The translations under genes and the position numbers were made by a program. Shown here in pieces: positions 8,598-17,485 of a stretch of 64,000 nt of DNA. The stretch is from assembly GCF_029917005.1 (NCBI RefSeq), contig NZ_CP123967.1, forward strand, positions 2,728,001-2,792,000, read 5' to 3'. The stretch comes from Tessaracoccus lacteus (lineage in GTDB: Bacteria; Actinomycetota; Actinomycetes; Propionibacteriales; Propionibacteriaceae). Under the pieces are notes generated by a model. It was not told the DNA's origin. It saw only the letters and a program-made list of their open reading frames with translations, and ran no database searches. Positions within the stretch are counted from its first letter, which is position 1. Each line of letters opens with the position of its first letter.

Positions 8598-9125
8598 CTA
8601 CTCGCCTGTCATGAGCTTGCCGCTGCGCGACAGCTCCGGGTCGGTGCAGGAGGACAGGTCGAAGCAGCACGGGCGACGCTTGCCGTTGTCCAGCTTGGAG
8701 ATACTCACCGCGACGCGCTTCTCCCGGGTCGCAGGGTTCCGGGTGGCGCCCACCCACCGCACCCACTCCCACCGGGCCATCGGGGTGATGTCCTGCCAGA
8801 CCGCCTGCACGTCGGCGGGGGCACCATCGAGCGCGGCGGCGAGGTCGTCGGGAACCTCCGGCTCAGGCCAGTCGCTGCGCACCGCGAGCGTCACGGCCAC
8901 CCTGTCACCGACCGCCGCGCCCCCGAGGAGATCCGGCGTGAGGCGCAGCCAGTGCCCGCGGCGCCCGTCCGGCTCCACGACGGTGTCGAGCTCGCAGCCG
9001 TCCACGGTCGCGGTCACGGCGACCTGACCGCGCGAGGGGAGTTCCGCGCTCGCGTCGGCGGGCAGTCGGACAAGCTCGGTGTCCTGGATCCTGTCGACCG
9101 CAGCGTCGAATGTGATGACCGCCAT
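8598..9125 (-). CDS. DUF1905 / YdeI-like (OmpD-associated) protein
   Basis: 175-residue protein in two parts. Residues 1-90 form a DUF1905-like beta-barrel ([20 protein letters not shown], then [13 protein letters not shown]). The C-terminal part ([20 protein letters not shown], then [18 protein letters not shown]) is the YdeI/OmpD-associated helix region. The biochemical role of this family is not settled. The ATG at 9125 has GGAGG about 9 nt upstream; the longer frame from 9194 lacks support. It is divergent from the aldo/keto reductase gene. Confidence 0.78.
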   Translation of the reverse strand: MAVITFDAAVDRIQDTELVRLPADASAELPSRGQVAVTATVDGCELDTVVEPDGRRGHWLRLTPDLLGGAAVGDRVAVTLAVRSDWPEPEVPDDLAAALDGAPADVQAVWQDITPMARWEWVRWVGATRNPATREKRVAVSISKLDNGKRRPCCFDLSSCTDPELSRSGKLMTGE

Positions 9126-9264
9126 GGCCTGAGCACCTCCACCGTGGACCGGACGGCCCACTCGTTGGCCCGAGCGTAACGCGGTCCCGGCCACGGGTCA
9201 CCGCCCCGTTCTCGCCCGGCGAACCTTCTTCGGAGGGCCCGCGCGACGGTGGCAGGCTGGCGAC

Positions 9265-10101
9265 ATGACGGATTCCTCGTACCTCACCTCCCACGACGGG
9301 CTCACGCTCCCTGCGGTTGGCTTCGGCACCTACCAACTTAAGGGCGAGGCGGGCGTCGGCTCCATCCTCGACGCCATCGACGTCGGCTACCGCCTGCTCG
9401 ACTCCGCGTTCAACTACGAGAACGAGGGGACCGTGGGCGAGGCGGTGCGGCGCACTGGGGTGCCGCGCGAGGAGCTGATCGTGACCTCCAAGCTGCCGGG
9501 CCGCCACCACGCCTACGAGCTGGCTACGCAGTCCATCGCCGAGAGCGTCTTCCGCACCGGGCTCGGCTACCTCGACCTGCACCTCATCCACTGGCCCAAC
9601 CCGAAGGTCGGGAAGTACATGGAGGCCTGGCGCGCGATGATCGACGCCCGCGAGGCCGGGCTCGTCAGGCACATCGGAGTGTGCAACTTCGAGCCCGAGC
9701 ACCTCGAGACCCTGATGGCCGAGACGGGTGTTCTGCCGTCGGTCAACCAGATCGAGGTCCACCCGTACTTCCCCAACCTTGAGGCCATAGCCTGGAACCG
9801 CGACCACGGCATCATCACCGAGGGCTGGTCGCCGCTCGGGCGCGGCACCCAGCTGCTGCAGGAGCCGGTGATCGTCGGCATCGCGGAGCGGCTCGGGAGC
9901 GACCCCGCCGCCGTCGTCCTGGCGTGGCACCGGGCCCACGGCGTGCTTCCGCTGCCGAAGTCCGGTAACCGAGAACGCCAGCTGGCCAACCTCGCGACGT
10001 CGCTGGTGCTGAGCGACGACGACCTGACCCAGATCGCGACCCTCGCTCGCCCCGACGGTCGCACCACCGGTCAGGACCCGCTGACCTGGGAGGAGTTCTG
10101 A
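9265..10101 (+). CDS. Aldo/keto reductase
   Basis: 278-residue NADPH-dependent oxidoreductase of the AKR TIM-barrel superfamily (prokaryotic AKR5-like 2,5-diketogluconate reductase type). The catalytic tetrad is visible: Asp in YRLLDSAFNY with the Tyr that follows, Lys in VTSKLPGRHH, and His in LHLIHWPNP. The NADP-binding C-terminus has PLPKSGNRERQLANL. The length is normal. CAGGCT, a one-base variant of the common hexamer, lies 6 nt before the ATG. Its physiological substrate cannot be read from the sequence. Confidence 0.9.
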   Translation: MTDSSYLTSHDGLTLPAVGFGTYQLKGEAGVGSILDAIDVGYRLLDSAFNYENEGTVGEAVRRTGVPREELIVTSKLPGRHHAYELATQSIAESVFRTGLGYLDLHLIHWPNPKVGKYMEAWRAMIDAREAGLVRHIGVCNFEPEHLETLMAETGVLPSVNQIEVHPYFPNLEAIAWNRDHGIITEGWSPLGRGTQLLQEPVIVGIAERLGSDPAAVVLAWHRAHGVLPLPKSGNRERQLANLATSLVLSDDDLTQIATLARPDGRTTGQDPLTWEEF

Positions 10102-10104
10102 GCC

Positions 10105-10527
10105 TCAGTCGTAGAAGCCGAGCGCGGAGAGCACCTTCCGCATCCGCGACCTCGGCTTCTTCAGCCGGCTGAGCGCGCTCATCGCGTCGCCCAGGCGGTC
10201 GGCGGGCACCAGCAGGTGGTCGTGGTGGAAGCCCGCCAGCACGTTGCAGGAGACGCCGGCCTCGGCCAGCGCCGTCGCCACCTCGGCCGTCAGCCCGACG
10301 GCCTCGAGCGACGAGTTGACCTCCAGCGTGACCCAGGCCCACTGGCCGTCGTACTCGAGGCCCGCCTCGTCGGCGTCGGGCTTCGCCATGACCAGCGTCG
10401 CACCCTCGCGCTCGACGATGCGGGCGTGCGCGGGCAGGTCGCGGTCCGAGACGACGAACACGAAGGTCCCCTCACGGACGCTGGGATCGAGGTCACGGAG
10501 CAGGATGCTGAGGTCGGTCTCTGCCAT
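10105..10527 (-). CDS. ACT-domain protein (DUF2241-like)
   Basis: 140-residue protein with two ACT-like beta-alpha-beta-beta units: TFVFVVSDRDLPAHARIVER and, after the linker, WVTLEVNSSLEAVGLTAEV with NVLAGFHHDHLLVPADRLGD. This matches the small stand-alone ACT proteins (COG3602 type) thought to bind amino acids or related effectors. No catalytic domain is attached. The stop lies only a few bases from the aldo/keto reductase stop (convergent). The minus strand has TAGGCT 6 nt before the ATG, so it is probably leaderless. Confidence 0.75.
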   Translation of the reverse strand: MAETDLSILLRDLDPSVREGTFVFVVSDRDLPAHARIVEREGATLVMAKPDADEAGLEYDGQWAWVTLEVNSSLEAVGLTAEVATALAEAGVSCNVLAGFHHDHLLVPADRLGDAMSALSRLKKPRSRMRKVLSALGFYD

Positions 10528-10533
10528 GCCTGG

Positions 10534-10539
10534 AGCCTA
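10534..10539 (-). promoter_or_regulatory. -10 box of a leaderless transcript (TAGGCT)
   Basis: On the minus strand TAGGCT is followed by CCAGGC and the ATG at 10527. Confidence 0.5.
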
Positions 10540-10667
10540 TTCTCCGACGAGCCGGCGCGGCGCCAGCGCACAGTCCCCGACCCGCCATCGACTGCGAGCC
10601 CCGGCCACGCTAACGTGACACCCAGCTGGCCTCAGCGTCGAGGCCAGTCCACCACACAGGGGAGCCC

Positions 10668-11342
10668 ATGGACGTCTCGATCACCTCAGGTCCCGCCTTC
10701 GCGATGGGCACCATCACGATTCCTCCCGGCGGGGCGCTCCGCGTCGAGGCCGGCGCCATGGCCATGACCCGCGGCGACATCGGCATGGAGACCTCGACGC
10801 GTGGCGGCTTCATGAGCGGGCTCAAGCGCTCGCTGGGCGGGGAGAGCTTCTTCGTCAACGACTTCCACTCCGGCACCGGCGGCCAGGTCGGCGTGGCAGC
10901 CGCCCTGCCCGGCGACATGGTGGAGGTGACCCTCGACGGGCGGCAGGCGCTGATGGTGCAGTCAGGTTCGTGGATCGCCTCCGACACGACGATCCAGGTC
11001 GACTCCAAGTGGGGCGGCGGCCGCGGGTTCTTCTCCGGGGCCGGACTGATCCTCCTCCGCTGCACGGGGGTCGGCGAGGTGCTGCTCGCCTCCTACGGAG
11101 CGATCCATGGGTTCAGCCTCGCGCCGGGCGAGACCATGACCATCGACACCGGGCACATCGTCGCATTCGACGAAACCGTCAGATACTCCGTCCGGAAGGC
11201 CGGGAACTGGAAGTCCACCATCCTGGGCGGTGAGGGGCTGGTCACCGACTTCGTCGGGCCCGGACGCGTGTGGCTCCAGACCCGATCCACCAACGACCTG
11301 ATCAGCTTCATCCGAGAGGTCAACCCGCAGCGCAGCAGCTGA
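10668..11342 (+). CDS. AIM24 / TIGR00266 family protein
   Basis: 224-residue protein with the all-beta AIM24 fold pattern: LRVEAGAMAMTRGDIGMET, repeated glycine-rich strands, GEVLLASYGAIHGFSLAPG, and the family-typical DTGHIVAFDETVRYSVRK near residue 160. The family's molecular function is unknown. The start has GGGGAG about 6 nt upstream of the ATG. It is a single transcription unit by position, followed by a small membrane protein 66 bp later. Confidence 0.85.
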   Translation: MDVSITSGPAFAMGTITIPPGGALRVEAGAMAMTRGDIGMETSTRGGFMSGLKRSLGGESFFVNDFHSGTGGQVGVAAALPGDMVEVTLDGRQALMVQSGSWIASDTTIQVDSKWGGGRGFFSGAGLILLRCTGVGEVLLASYGAIHGFSLAPGETMTIDTGHIVAFDETVRYSVRKAGNWKSTILGGEGLVTDFVGPGRVWLQTRSTNDLISFIREVNPQRSS

Positions 11343-11408
11343 GGCAACCCCAAGCCGCACTACCACCGCAGAACTAGGCTTCCACCACACGAGAGAGGAT
11401 GCGGAGCC

Positions 11409-11657
11409 ATGCATCATGAGATCGGACACGACAAGCACCACGGGCATCTCCCGAAGTCGCGGGCGGGCAGGTTCGCGCTGACCGCGCTGGCGGGAGCCGA
11501 CGTGGCCCTGCGCGCCGTCGCCCTGGCGGACCTGGTGAACAGGCCCCAGAAGGAGGTCAAGGGCAGCAAGGCCGGCTGGGCCGTCGCCCTCACCGTCGTG
11601 AACTCGGTGGGCATCCTCCCGCTCGCCTACCTGATCCTCGGGCGCGACGCGGACTGA
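11409..11657 (+). CDS. Small PLDc_N-like membrane protein
   Basis: 82-residue protein with two hydrophobic segments. The first begins around ALTALAGADVALRAVALADL, and the second (VVNSVGILPLAYLILGR) ends in the P-L-A-Y-L-x-x-G-R motif of the phospholipase-D-nuclease N-terminal (PLDc_N) small proteins. A histidine-rich start (HHEIGHDKHHGHL) is notable and could bind metal. GGAG lies upstream of the ATG. Function is unknown. Confidence 0.7.
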   Translation: MHHEIGHDKHHGHLPKSRAGRFALTALAGADVALRAVALADLVNRPQKEVKGSKAGWAVALTVVNSVGILPLAYLILGRDAD

Positions 11658-11752
11658 CGCTCCACTGGCATCGGCGGCTGCCAACGTGCCGCAAGGACCC
11701 CACCCCGCAATACCCTGAGTGGACTGACTGGGACTCGAGGGGGAGCCTGGAC

Positions 11753-13171
11753 ATGAACGCTGTCGGGGGCGGGGAGTTGGAGCTCCTCGAAGGCGGTGGC
11801 GCGGACGCGACCGGCGCGCTTCTCGGCCGCTACGCGTCGGCCACGGACTCCTGGGACCTCCCTATGGAGGGCGCGTTCTGGGAGGCTGTGCGTTCGGCGC
11901 ACAGCCTCGGGCGCAGGGGCGCCGGTCGGGTCATCGCCATCATCGACGGAGGATTCGACGCGACCCGCCCCGCCATCGCGCGGCACCCGCTGGCCTGGGA
12001 CCAGGACCCGTCCGCAGGGACGACCCACGGCACCGTCGTCGCGCTGCTAGCTCACCAGGTCGCACCGGATGCCCAGTTGCTCCTGTACCCGGTGTCGGCC
12101 GATGGGCGCCTCAGCCTCGACCGCGTCCTCGCGGCGCTGCAGGACTGCCTCGAGCGTCGGGTCGACGTCGTGAACCTGAGCCTGGGCCTGGGAATCCCCA
12201 TGGCGGACGCCTCCCCCGTGCTGGCCGGCGACGGCGCGACTCCCCCAGCCGCCGGCCCCGAGGTCGCCGGCCCCACCGAGGACCTCGACGTCGACGGCTG
12301 GCGCACGATCATCGACGTTCCCCACTCACCGCTGTGGCTGGCCGCCCATGCTGCGGCGGCCGGCGGGGTCTCGGTGATCTGTTCGACGGGCAACAGCGAC
12401 ACGGCTGTCTACGTCCCGGCGGTGGTTCCCGGCGTCATGGCGGTCGGCTTCCAGCTCGTGGCAAGGACGGTCAACTCGGGTATGGAGGAGGCCGTGTCGC
12501 AGCAACCGACCTTCGTCCAGTCCCACTTCGCCGACCTGCTGATCGTTCAGCCGCAGGGAGTGCTCGGCTCGAGCTTCGCCTCCCCCCTGCTCGCCGGTTT
12601 CGCCGCGCTCATGACCGACCGCACGGAGCTTCCCGACTTCGCCCGGTGCGCCCGCCGCGCGGCGAACGCCTCCGGCGCCATGCTGCTGCTCGAACAGGGC
12701 GACGAGGACAGCGAGTTCCTCAACCTCGTCGACTCCCTCTTCAAGGACGCGCTGCACAGCAGCCCTCATCCGCACTACGACGGGGACGTCTACGCGGTGC
12801 CGGAGTGCCCCGAGTGCGCGCTCTTCGCGGCCCCCGCGTACAACGACTTCGGGCTGTTCGCCATGTCCACCGGCCGCCTCGACATCGCGGTCAGGCTGTT
12901 CGCCACGCTGCGACAGATCGCGCCGACGAACATCGCGGCGGCGGCCAACCTCGGGGTCGCGTACTCCGAGCAGGCCCGCCAGGCCGCCGAGAGAGGCAAC
13001 CACGCAGAGGCGGCCGGGCTCTACGAGCTCGCCGTCGGGCACATGGGCAACGCCGTCGCGCTCCGCCCCGAACACCAGCCGTACGCACAACGCCTGACGG
13101 AGTTCAGGCTGGCACTCGCCACACACCAGTCCGCAGTGCCGCGGACATCACACGAAGGGACGCCATCATGA
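11753..13171 (+). CDS. Cytosolic subtilisin-like (S8) protease with C-terminal TPR region
   Basis: 472-residue protein without a signal peptide or pro-domain. The subtilase triad is present: Asp65 (AIIDGGFD), His92 (TTHGTVVALL) and Ser274 (GSSFASPLLAG), with the oxyanion Asn214 (STGNSD). After the protease, residues 350-460 form TPR-like helices (NDFGLFAMSTGRLDIAVRLF, NIAAAANLGVAYSEQARQAA), with two Cys in PECPECAL before them. The gene overlaps the next one by 4 nt (ATGA). Intracellular subtilase-TPR proteins paired with small partners occur in predicted bacterial conflict systems, so a regulated defence or signalling protease is inferred. GGGGGAG precedes the ATG. Confidence 0.8.
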   Translation: MNAVGGGELELLEGGGADATGALLGRYASATDSWDLPMEGAFWEAVRSAHSLGRRGAGRVIAIIDGGFDATRPAIARHPLAWDQDPSAGTTHGTVVALLAHQVAPDAQLLLYPVSADGRLSLDRVLAALQDCLERRVDVVNLSLGLGIPMADASPVLAGDGATPPAAGPEVAGPTEDLDVDGWRTIIDVPHSPLWLAAHAAAAGGVSVICSTGNSDTAVYVPAVVPGVMAVGFQLVARTVNSGMEEAVSQQPTFVQSHFADLLIVQPQGVLGSSFASPLLAGFAALMTDRTELPDFARCARRAANASGAMLLLEQGDEDSEFLNLVDSLFKDALHSSPHPHYDGDVYAVPECPECALFAAPAYNDFGLFAMSTGRLDIAVRLFATLRQIAPTNIAAAANLGVAYSEQARQAAERGNHAEAAGLYELAVGHMGNAVALRPEHQPYAQRLTEFRLALATHQSAVPRTSHEGTPS

Positions 13172-13644
13172 CCGATATCCGACTCTCGATCCGGATCGAT
13201 GACGAGGAGGACCTGGCCGCCGCCCTCGCGGCCAGCGAGAAGACGGGCGTGCCCGTCCAGGCCGAGACGCCGCCACCGAGCGGCGGCCTTCAGGAGGCCT
13301 TCGAGCCGGTCACCGCCATCCTCATCGGTGCCGGCGTGGTCGCCGCCGCGAAGATGATCCTCGACTGGTGGGAGCGCCGGAAGGGCGGGCTGGTCATCGA
13401 CCTGCGCAAGGACGTCACGGACCCGCTCTACCGCGACCGGGACGTCCCCTTCGGGTTCATCGTCACGTTTCCGGCAGACGGCGGCAAGGTGACCGTCGAC
13501 GTGAAGGACCTGCCCGACTCGGCGGAGAAGTGGATCTCGGAGGTCATCACCGCGGGCTTCAAGACCGTCAAGGACACGGTGGATGCGGCCACGAAGGCCC
13601 TGGGCGGGGACAAGGTGACCGCCGAGGAACCTGCCGCAGGCTGA
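13168..13644 (+). CDS. Small membrane-anchored partner of the subtilase-TPR protein
   Basis: 158-residue protein starting at the ATG at 13168 that overlaps the protease stop (ATGA), so translational coupling is likely. It opens with a beta-strand (IRLSIRIDDEEDLAAALAA), then a proline-rich turn, then a hydrophobic helix (AILIGAGVVAAAKMILDWW, about residues 50-68), then a beta-rich part (GGLVIDLRKDVTDPLYRDRD) and a C-terminal amphipathic helix. I do not recognise the family. Tight coupling suggests it is the substrate, effector or anchor of the protease. Confidence 0.7.
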   Translation: MTDIRLSIRIDDEEDLAAALAASEKTGVPVQAETPPPSGGLQEAFEPVTAILIGAGVVAAAKMILDWWERRKGGLVIDLRKDVTDPLYRDRDVPFGFIVTFPADGGKVTVDVKDLPDSAEKWISEVITAGFKTVKDTVDAATKALGGDKVTAEEPAAG

Positions 13645-13670
13645 GCACTCCACCCGACGGAGGTCCGCAC

Positions 13671-13820
13671 ATGACTCGAGCCCCGGCCGATAGCCGGGGC
13701 TCGTCTCAACTGGCGGCCACACTGAGGGATGGTTGGAACGAACGAGCGTGGAAGCGCATCGCCGAGCTACTGCACGACCCCACCACCCAGAGTTCGACAT
13801 CACCACCAGGGATGGAATGA
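13671..13820 (+). CDS. Short ORF, possibly a truncated third gene of the protease operon
   Basis: 49 codons from ATG 13671 with GGAGG 7 nt upstream: MTRAPADSRG, then QLAATLRDGWNERAWKRIAE (a helical, gene-like stretch), ending ...STSPPGME. It begins 26 bp after the small membrane protein gene and stops where recognisable chromosomal order gives way to decayed genes. That fits a third operon gene cut by rearrangement. However, a strong hairpin covers codons 3-11, so the reading may be fortuitous. Confidence 0.35.
   Translation: MTRAPADSRGSSQLAATLRDGWNERAWKRIAELLHDPTTQSSTSPPGME
13678..13702 (+). terminator. Perfect 10-bp hairpin after the protease operon
   Basis: GAGCCCCGGC (13678-13687) and GCCGGGGCTC (13693-13702) with loop CGATA. 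It could end the protease operon. There is no U-run, and it overlaps the start of the 49-codon ORF. Confidence 0.5.
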
Positions 13821-13903
13821 TCGCTACACCCAGATCGGCACCAACGCTGGCGAGGGCGCGCGATGACTCAGATGGCGCCACGAACGGATAGCCATCGCCT
13901 CAG

Positions 13904-14941
13904 CTACGTCGGCGACCCAGTCGGCCGGACGAACGCACTGAGCGACTCGTAGACCTGCGCGTTCGTCTGCTTCCACCGATCGATGTCTGCCCGCTCCGCG
14001 TCGAAGCGCTGGACAATCTGATCGCTGACCAATCGGGTGGTCTCGATCACGTACATGCAGTACTCCATGAGCATCTTGTCGTCCCGTCGAAGACGGTTCG
14101 CCTCGAAGTCGTAGAAGTTCGCCGTTGCCCACGGCTGCGCGTGGGCGGCCGCAGACAAGCCCGAGTAGACCACCTTGGCCTCTGCGCACGTTGAAGCGCC
14201 GTCCGTCCTTCCGCCGCTGCAGGAATCCAGCGACGGTGTCGACATCGTTCGGGCGCATCCCAAGCTCGCGACACTTGGCGCGGACCTGCTTGACGGTGAT
14301 CGGCACCCACCGCTCGGGTCGGTTCATCATGTCTGCCTTGAGCTTGTCCTCCTCGTTCCACTTCAGGCCGGACGAGTAGCCCGCTGCCATGCCAGCGACG
14401 TACTCGAGGATCCCGTCCACGCCGTTCGGAAGTGGATCTGGCGCTTCGGCTGTGTCGTCGGTGGGAGGCGTCTGAATCGCGTGTCCGTCCAGGAGTTGCG
14501 CGGCTTGGCATCATCAATCCACTCCGTTGTCTCCACCTCGTTCCACTCGATCACGACGAGAGCGTCAGCGCCGGAGCCCCAGAGATCGTTCAGGTGCTGA
14601 CGGTCAGGCCAGGCGTAGAGCACGCGGCGCCCGTGAAGCGAACCGCCGTGGAAGCCACGCTAGGTCAGGTGAGTGACACCAGGCTGCGCGACGAGACGCT
14701 TCAAGCTGTCACCAGAGAACTGCCGCTGCGGCGTGACCACGACAACCGAGCCTCCAGGCTGGTCAAGGAGCCACTTGATGGCTCGCAGGTTCTGCGGCTC
14801 GCGGGATCTCTCGCCCTCGGTGAGTCGAGAGACGGCGACGAGGCTCGGATAGGTCGGAGGTCGCGGATACCGCCACCCCGGGCGGAAGACGCCATCAGCA
14901 CGACCGGTCACGTGGACGGGCATTGAACGTGCCCCGCGCAA
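13904..14941 (-). pseudogene. Decayed gene of unknown family
   Basis: One protein can be followed on the complement through several lesions. The frame from 14941 (RLTEGERSREPQNLRAIKWL, SVVVVTPQRQFSGDSLKRLV) meets an in-frame TAG near 14660, then continues (RVLYAWPDRQHLNDLWGSGA, DALVVIEWNEVETTEWIDDA). It shifts frame near 14440 (ILEYVAGMAAGYSSGLKWNE, VDTVAGFLQRRKDGRRFNVR) and again near 14175 (ATANFYDFEANRLRRDDKML, DRWKQTNAQVYESLSAFVRP), ending at 13904. The order of predicted strands suggests an N-terminal alpha/beta domain and a helical C-terminus. I cannot name the family. Confidence 0.65.
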
Positions 14942-15301
14942 TCGCTGGTGGTGGGCCGTGGTGATCTACCTCACGTTCCTCGGAGTCGCCGTGGCGCTCA
15001 GCTACCACCAGTGGATGCTCGCCGTGCTCATCACGGTGATGGTGACCGCGCTGCTGGTTGCCTACGGTTCGAAGCCCCGGACCAGGCAGTACAAGCTCAC
15101 GGGCACGACGCTCACCGTCGACGAGACGAGCTACGATCTGACCCGCTTCGATCGCTCCGTGCGTGAAGACCCGTGGATGAACGACAGCAGTATTGGTTCC
15201 GGCGCGACACTCTTGCTCCTGCCGAAAGCACGCTTCGGTGTCCGCTCAGCGTGTTCCTCCCCGACGACGACACCGAGAACGAAGCCGTCTCCGCTGCGCT
15301 C

Positions 15302-15309
15302 AGCAAACA
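15302..15309. repeat. Left copy of the 8-bp target-site duplication
   Basis: AGCAAACA lies directly outside the left IS end and is repeated exactly at 16743-16750. Eight bp is the length expected for ISL3-family insertions. Confidence 0.9.
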
Positions 15310-16742
15310 GGCTCTTCACAATCCAGGGTGTAGTTGGGGTCTGAATCCGCCGGTTTCGAGCAGGCTGCGGGCGATGTAGTTGGTGAGGTTCCGGAAGCCG
15401 AGGGCGCTGCCGCGGAGGTGTTCGAGGCGGCCGTTGATCGCTTCGGTAGGGCCGTTGCTGGTGCCGGGCCGCTCGAAGTAGGACAGCACGTCGGCGGCCC
15501 GCTGTTTCAGGGTTCGGCCGAGCGATCGGAGCTCGATGAGCGCGGCGGGCACGCCGCTGCTGAGGCTGGCGATCAGCTTGGTCATGAGGTCATGCCGCGG
15601 GTGGGGTCGGGGTCGCGGTAGGCGGTGATCATTCGCTGGTAGGCGGCCCAGGTGACCTCGACAGCGGCGTGGTCGTCGTCGGCGAACAGCTGCTCGAGTC
15701 GGGTCTTCTGTTTGTCGGTGAGCAAGCTCGTGCCGGTGTGCAGGGTGCGCCGGGCCGAATAGAGGGGGTCGCCGGCTCGGCCGCGGTGGCCGTGGAGGTC
15801 TTGCTGGACACGGCGGCGGCACTTGTCGAGCGCGTCGCCGGCGAGACGGACGACGTGGAAGGGGTCCATCACCGCGACCGCGTCGGGCAACTCCTCGGCG
15901 GTGGCGGTCTTGAACCCGGTGAACCCGTCCATCGCGACCACCTCGACGGCGTCTCGCCAGGCCTGGTCTCGTTCAGCCAGCCAGGTGGCGAACACGTTCT
16001 TGGAGCGGCCCTCGCCCATGTCGAGCAACCTCGCCGGCCCCTTGCCGGTGCGAGGGCCGGTGAGGTCGATGATCACGGTGACGTACTTGTCGCCGCGGCG
16101 GGTGTGGCGCCACACGTGCTCATCCACGCCGATCGTGGTGACCCCGTCGAACCGGCGGGGGTCGTTGATCAGGACCCGCTTCCCTTCGGCCAGGACCGCG
16201 TCGTTCGCTGTGTTCCACGACACGGCCAGGCCCTCGGCGACCCTGGCCACGGTGAGGTGCTGCACCACGATCCCTTCCAGCGCCCACCGCAGGCCACGCC
16301 GCGACAACTTCGCCCGCGGCTCCGCAGCCCGGCTGGTGTCCTGACGCCACACATGCCCACAACCCGTGCACCGGTACCGACGGACCGTCACCTCCAGGAT
16401 CGTGGGTCGCCACCCGAGCGGCTCGTGCGCGAACCGACGCACCACGGTGTCACGCAGCAGGCCGTGCTGGCCGCATCGGTGACACCAGTCGTCAGGCTCC
16501 ACAACCCGGCAAGCGATGACCGCTCGTTCTGGTTCGACTCGTTGGCCGACCGCGACGAGCCCCAGCTCGTCGAGCCGGCAAAAGGTGGTCAGGTCAGGGG
16601 CAGCGAAGGTAGCGTCGGGCACGTCGAGGTCTTCCAGATGGTTGGCGTGAGAACCTCCATCCTCGGAAGACCTCGACCCCTACCCGGTGACCGACGCGCC
16701 GACCACGATCACACCGCACCTACCCCCCGATTGTGATGAGCC
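15310..16742. mobile_element. ISL3-family insertion sequence, complete ends
   Basis: 1433 bp. The left end GGCTCTTCACAATCCAGGG and the complement of the right end GGCTCATCACAATCGGGGG form imperfect terminal inverted repeats of about 25 bp. AGCAAACA flanks both sides as a perfect 8-bp target duplication. The element carries a single transposase gene on the minus strand, which has a frameshift, so this copy is probably unable to move by itself. It interrupts a small membrane protein gene. Confidence 0.92.
15316..16622 (-). pseudogene. ISL3-family transposase, frameshifted
   Basis: DDE transposase in two overlapping frames. The first (16622 to about 15590) has the N-terminal zinc-binding Cys pairs (CHRCGQHG and CTGCGHVW), a helix-turn-helix (VARVAEGLAVSWNTANDAVL) and two catalytic Asp regions (GVDEHVWRH, VAMDGFTGFK). 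The second (HDLMTKLIASL to RPQLHPGL, stop at 15316) carries the third acidic residue in NGPTEAINGRLEHLRG. They would join as one protein of about 435 residues by restoring one base near 15598 (GGCATGACCTC). Programmed frameshifting is not usual in ISL3, so I take this as a mutation. Confidence 0.88.
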
Positions 16743-16750
16743 AGCAAACA
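16743..16750. repeat. Right copy of the 8-bp target-site duplication
   Basis: AGCAAACA directly outside the right IS end, identical to 15302-15309. Confidence 0.9.
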
Positions 16751-16875
16751 GATTCCGCCCGCAGACCATGGCGGCTATAAAGGCGTCCTTCGAATGCTGG
16801 ATCAAATGACCCGCTGGCTGCAGCTATAGGTCAATGCGATCAGTTATCGGCAAGTCAGCTTGCCCGAAACTCTCG

Positions 16876-17451
16876 TCAGAAAATCGATACGAGCCAATCC
16901 TCAAAGCTGATCTCGTCTCGAGAGCCTGCAGGCCCATCTGTAGAAAGCGAAATACCGTCCCAATAGAAGCTCCTACCGCTCATGCCGTCCGCCAGACTGA
17001 CAGTATCGCAGTAGATGGAAAGACGTCCTGCGGGAGCCCGGAGGTGGATTGTGTCCAGGACATCCAGGAAAGTCCTATCCGGAACCCAGTGGCCGCCAAA
17101 AGCATTTCCAGTTGCACGCTGGAATCGTCTCGGCGTTCGTTTTGCAAAAGGCTCCCTGTAGTGATTCGGCCTGTAGAAGCGGAAGCGGTGCGAAATCGCG
17201 TCGAGTCCAAGACCGGTGGTATCGCCATCAAGTATCCACGCCGCGTGGTCCACGACAAACCTTCGGCCTTTCTGCCGTCCGGTATTGATCGTTGGTCGAT
17301 CCCGACTCTCGCAAGTGATCGCGATCTCTGCTCCGAGCGAATCGAGATATCCCCGTAGCGATTCGAGCAACTCCACCTCGCGACGCGCTAGAGCGCTCGC
17401 GGTTCCGTCCCGCTGTTGATCACGAGCATTGACCCTGTCCCCGAAGCCCAT
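16876..17451 (-). CDS. Hypothetical protein in the accessory patch
   Basis: 191-residue open frame on the complement, beginning MGFGDRVNARDQQRDGTASA and ending SFEDWLVSIF. It is protein-like: an amphipathic N-terminal helix (ARREVELLESLRGYLDSLGA), then mixed strands rich in aromatic and basic residues (AISHRFRFYRPNHYREPFAK), then DTIHLRAPAGRLSIYCDTVS. Base composition is visibly less GC-rich than the flanking core genes and codon use is less G/C at third positions, pointing to horizontal origin. No known motif is recognised. It sits between the disrupted membrane gene and another orphan frame near tRNA-Ser. Confidence 0.55.
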   Translation of the reverse strand: MGFGDRVNARDQQRDGTASALARREVELLESLRGYLDSLGAEIAITCESRDRPTINTGRQKGRRFVVDHAAWILDGDTTGLGLDAISHRFRFYRPNHYREPFAKRTPRRFQRATGNAFGGHWVPDRTFLDVLDTIHLRAPAGRLSIYCDTVSLADGMSGRSFYWDGISLSTDGPAGSRDEISFEDWLVSIF

Positions 17452-17485
17452 CTACCACTCCGTTCCGTTGCACCTAGCCGGGGCG

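Larger units (their letters stand above)
14958..16829 (+). pseudogene. Small membrane protein gene, frameshifted and split by the ISL3 element
   Basis: GTG 14958 opens a two-helix membrane protein (VIYLTFLGVAVALSYHQWML, LITVMVTALLVAYG) followed by a PH-like strand region (YKLTGTTLTVDETSYDLTRF). Near 15235 the frame shifts to CPLSVFLPDDDTENEAVSAA. The IS begins at 15310. Beyond it, removing one copy of the 8-bp duplication restores ALSKQ joined to IPPADHGGYKGVLRMLDQM and a stop at 16829. So the target gene was about 150 residues. It may also lack its true N-terminus, since the frame stays open upstream to 14919. Confidence 0.7.

Noticed and set aside
15582-15600. Programmed frameshifting to produce the ISL3 transposase
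   Set aside because: ISL3 transposases are normally made from one frame, and the site GGCATGACCTC has no slippery run. A one-base loss is simpler.
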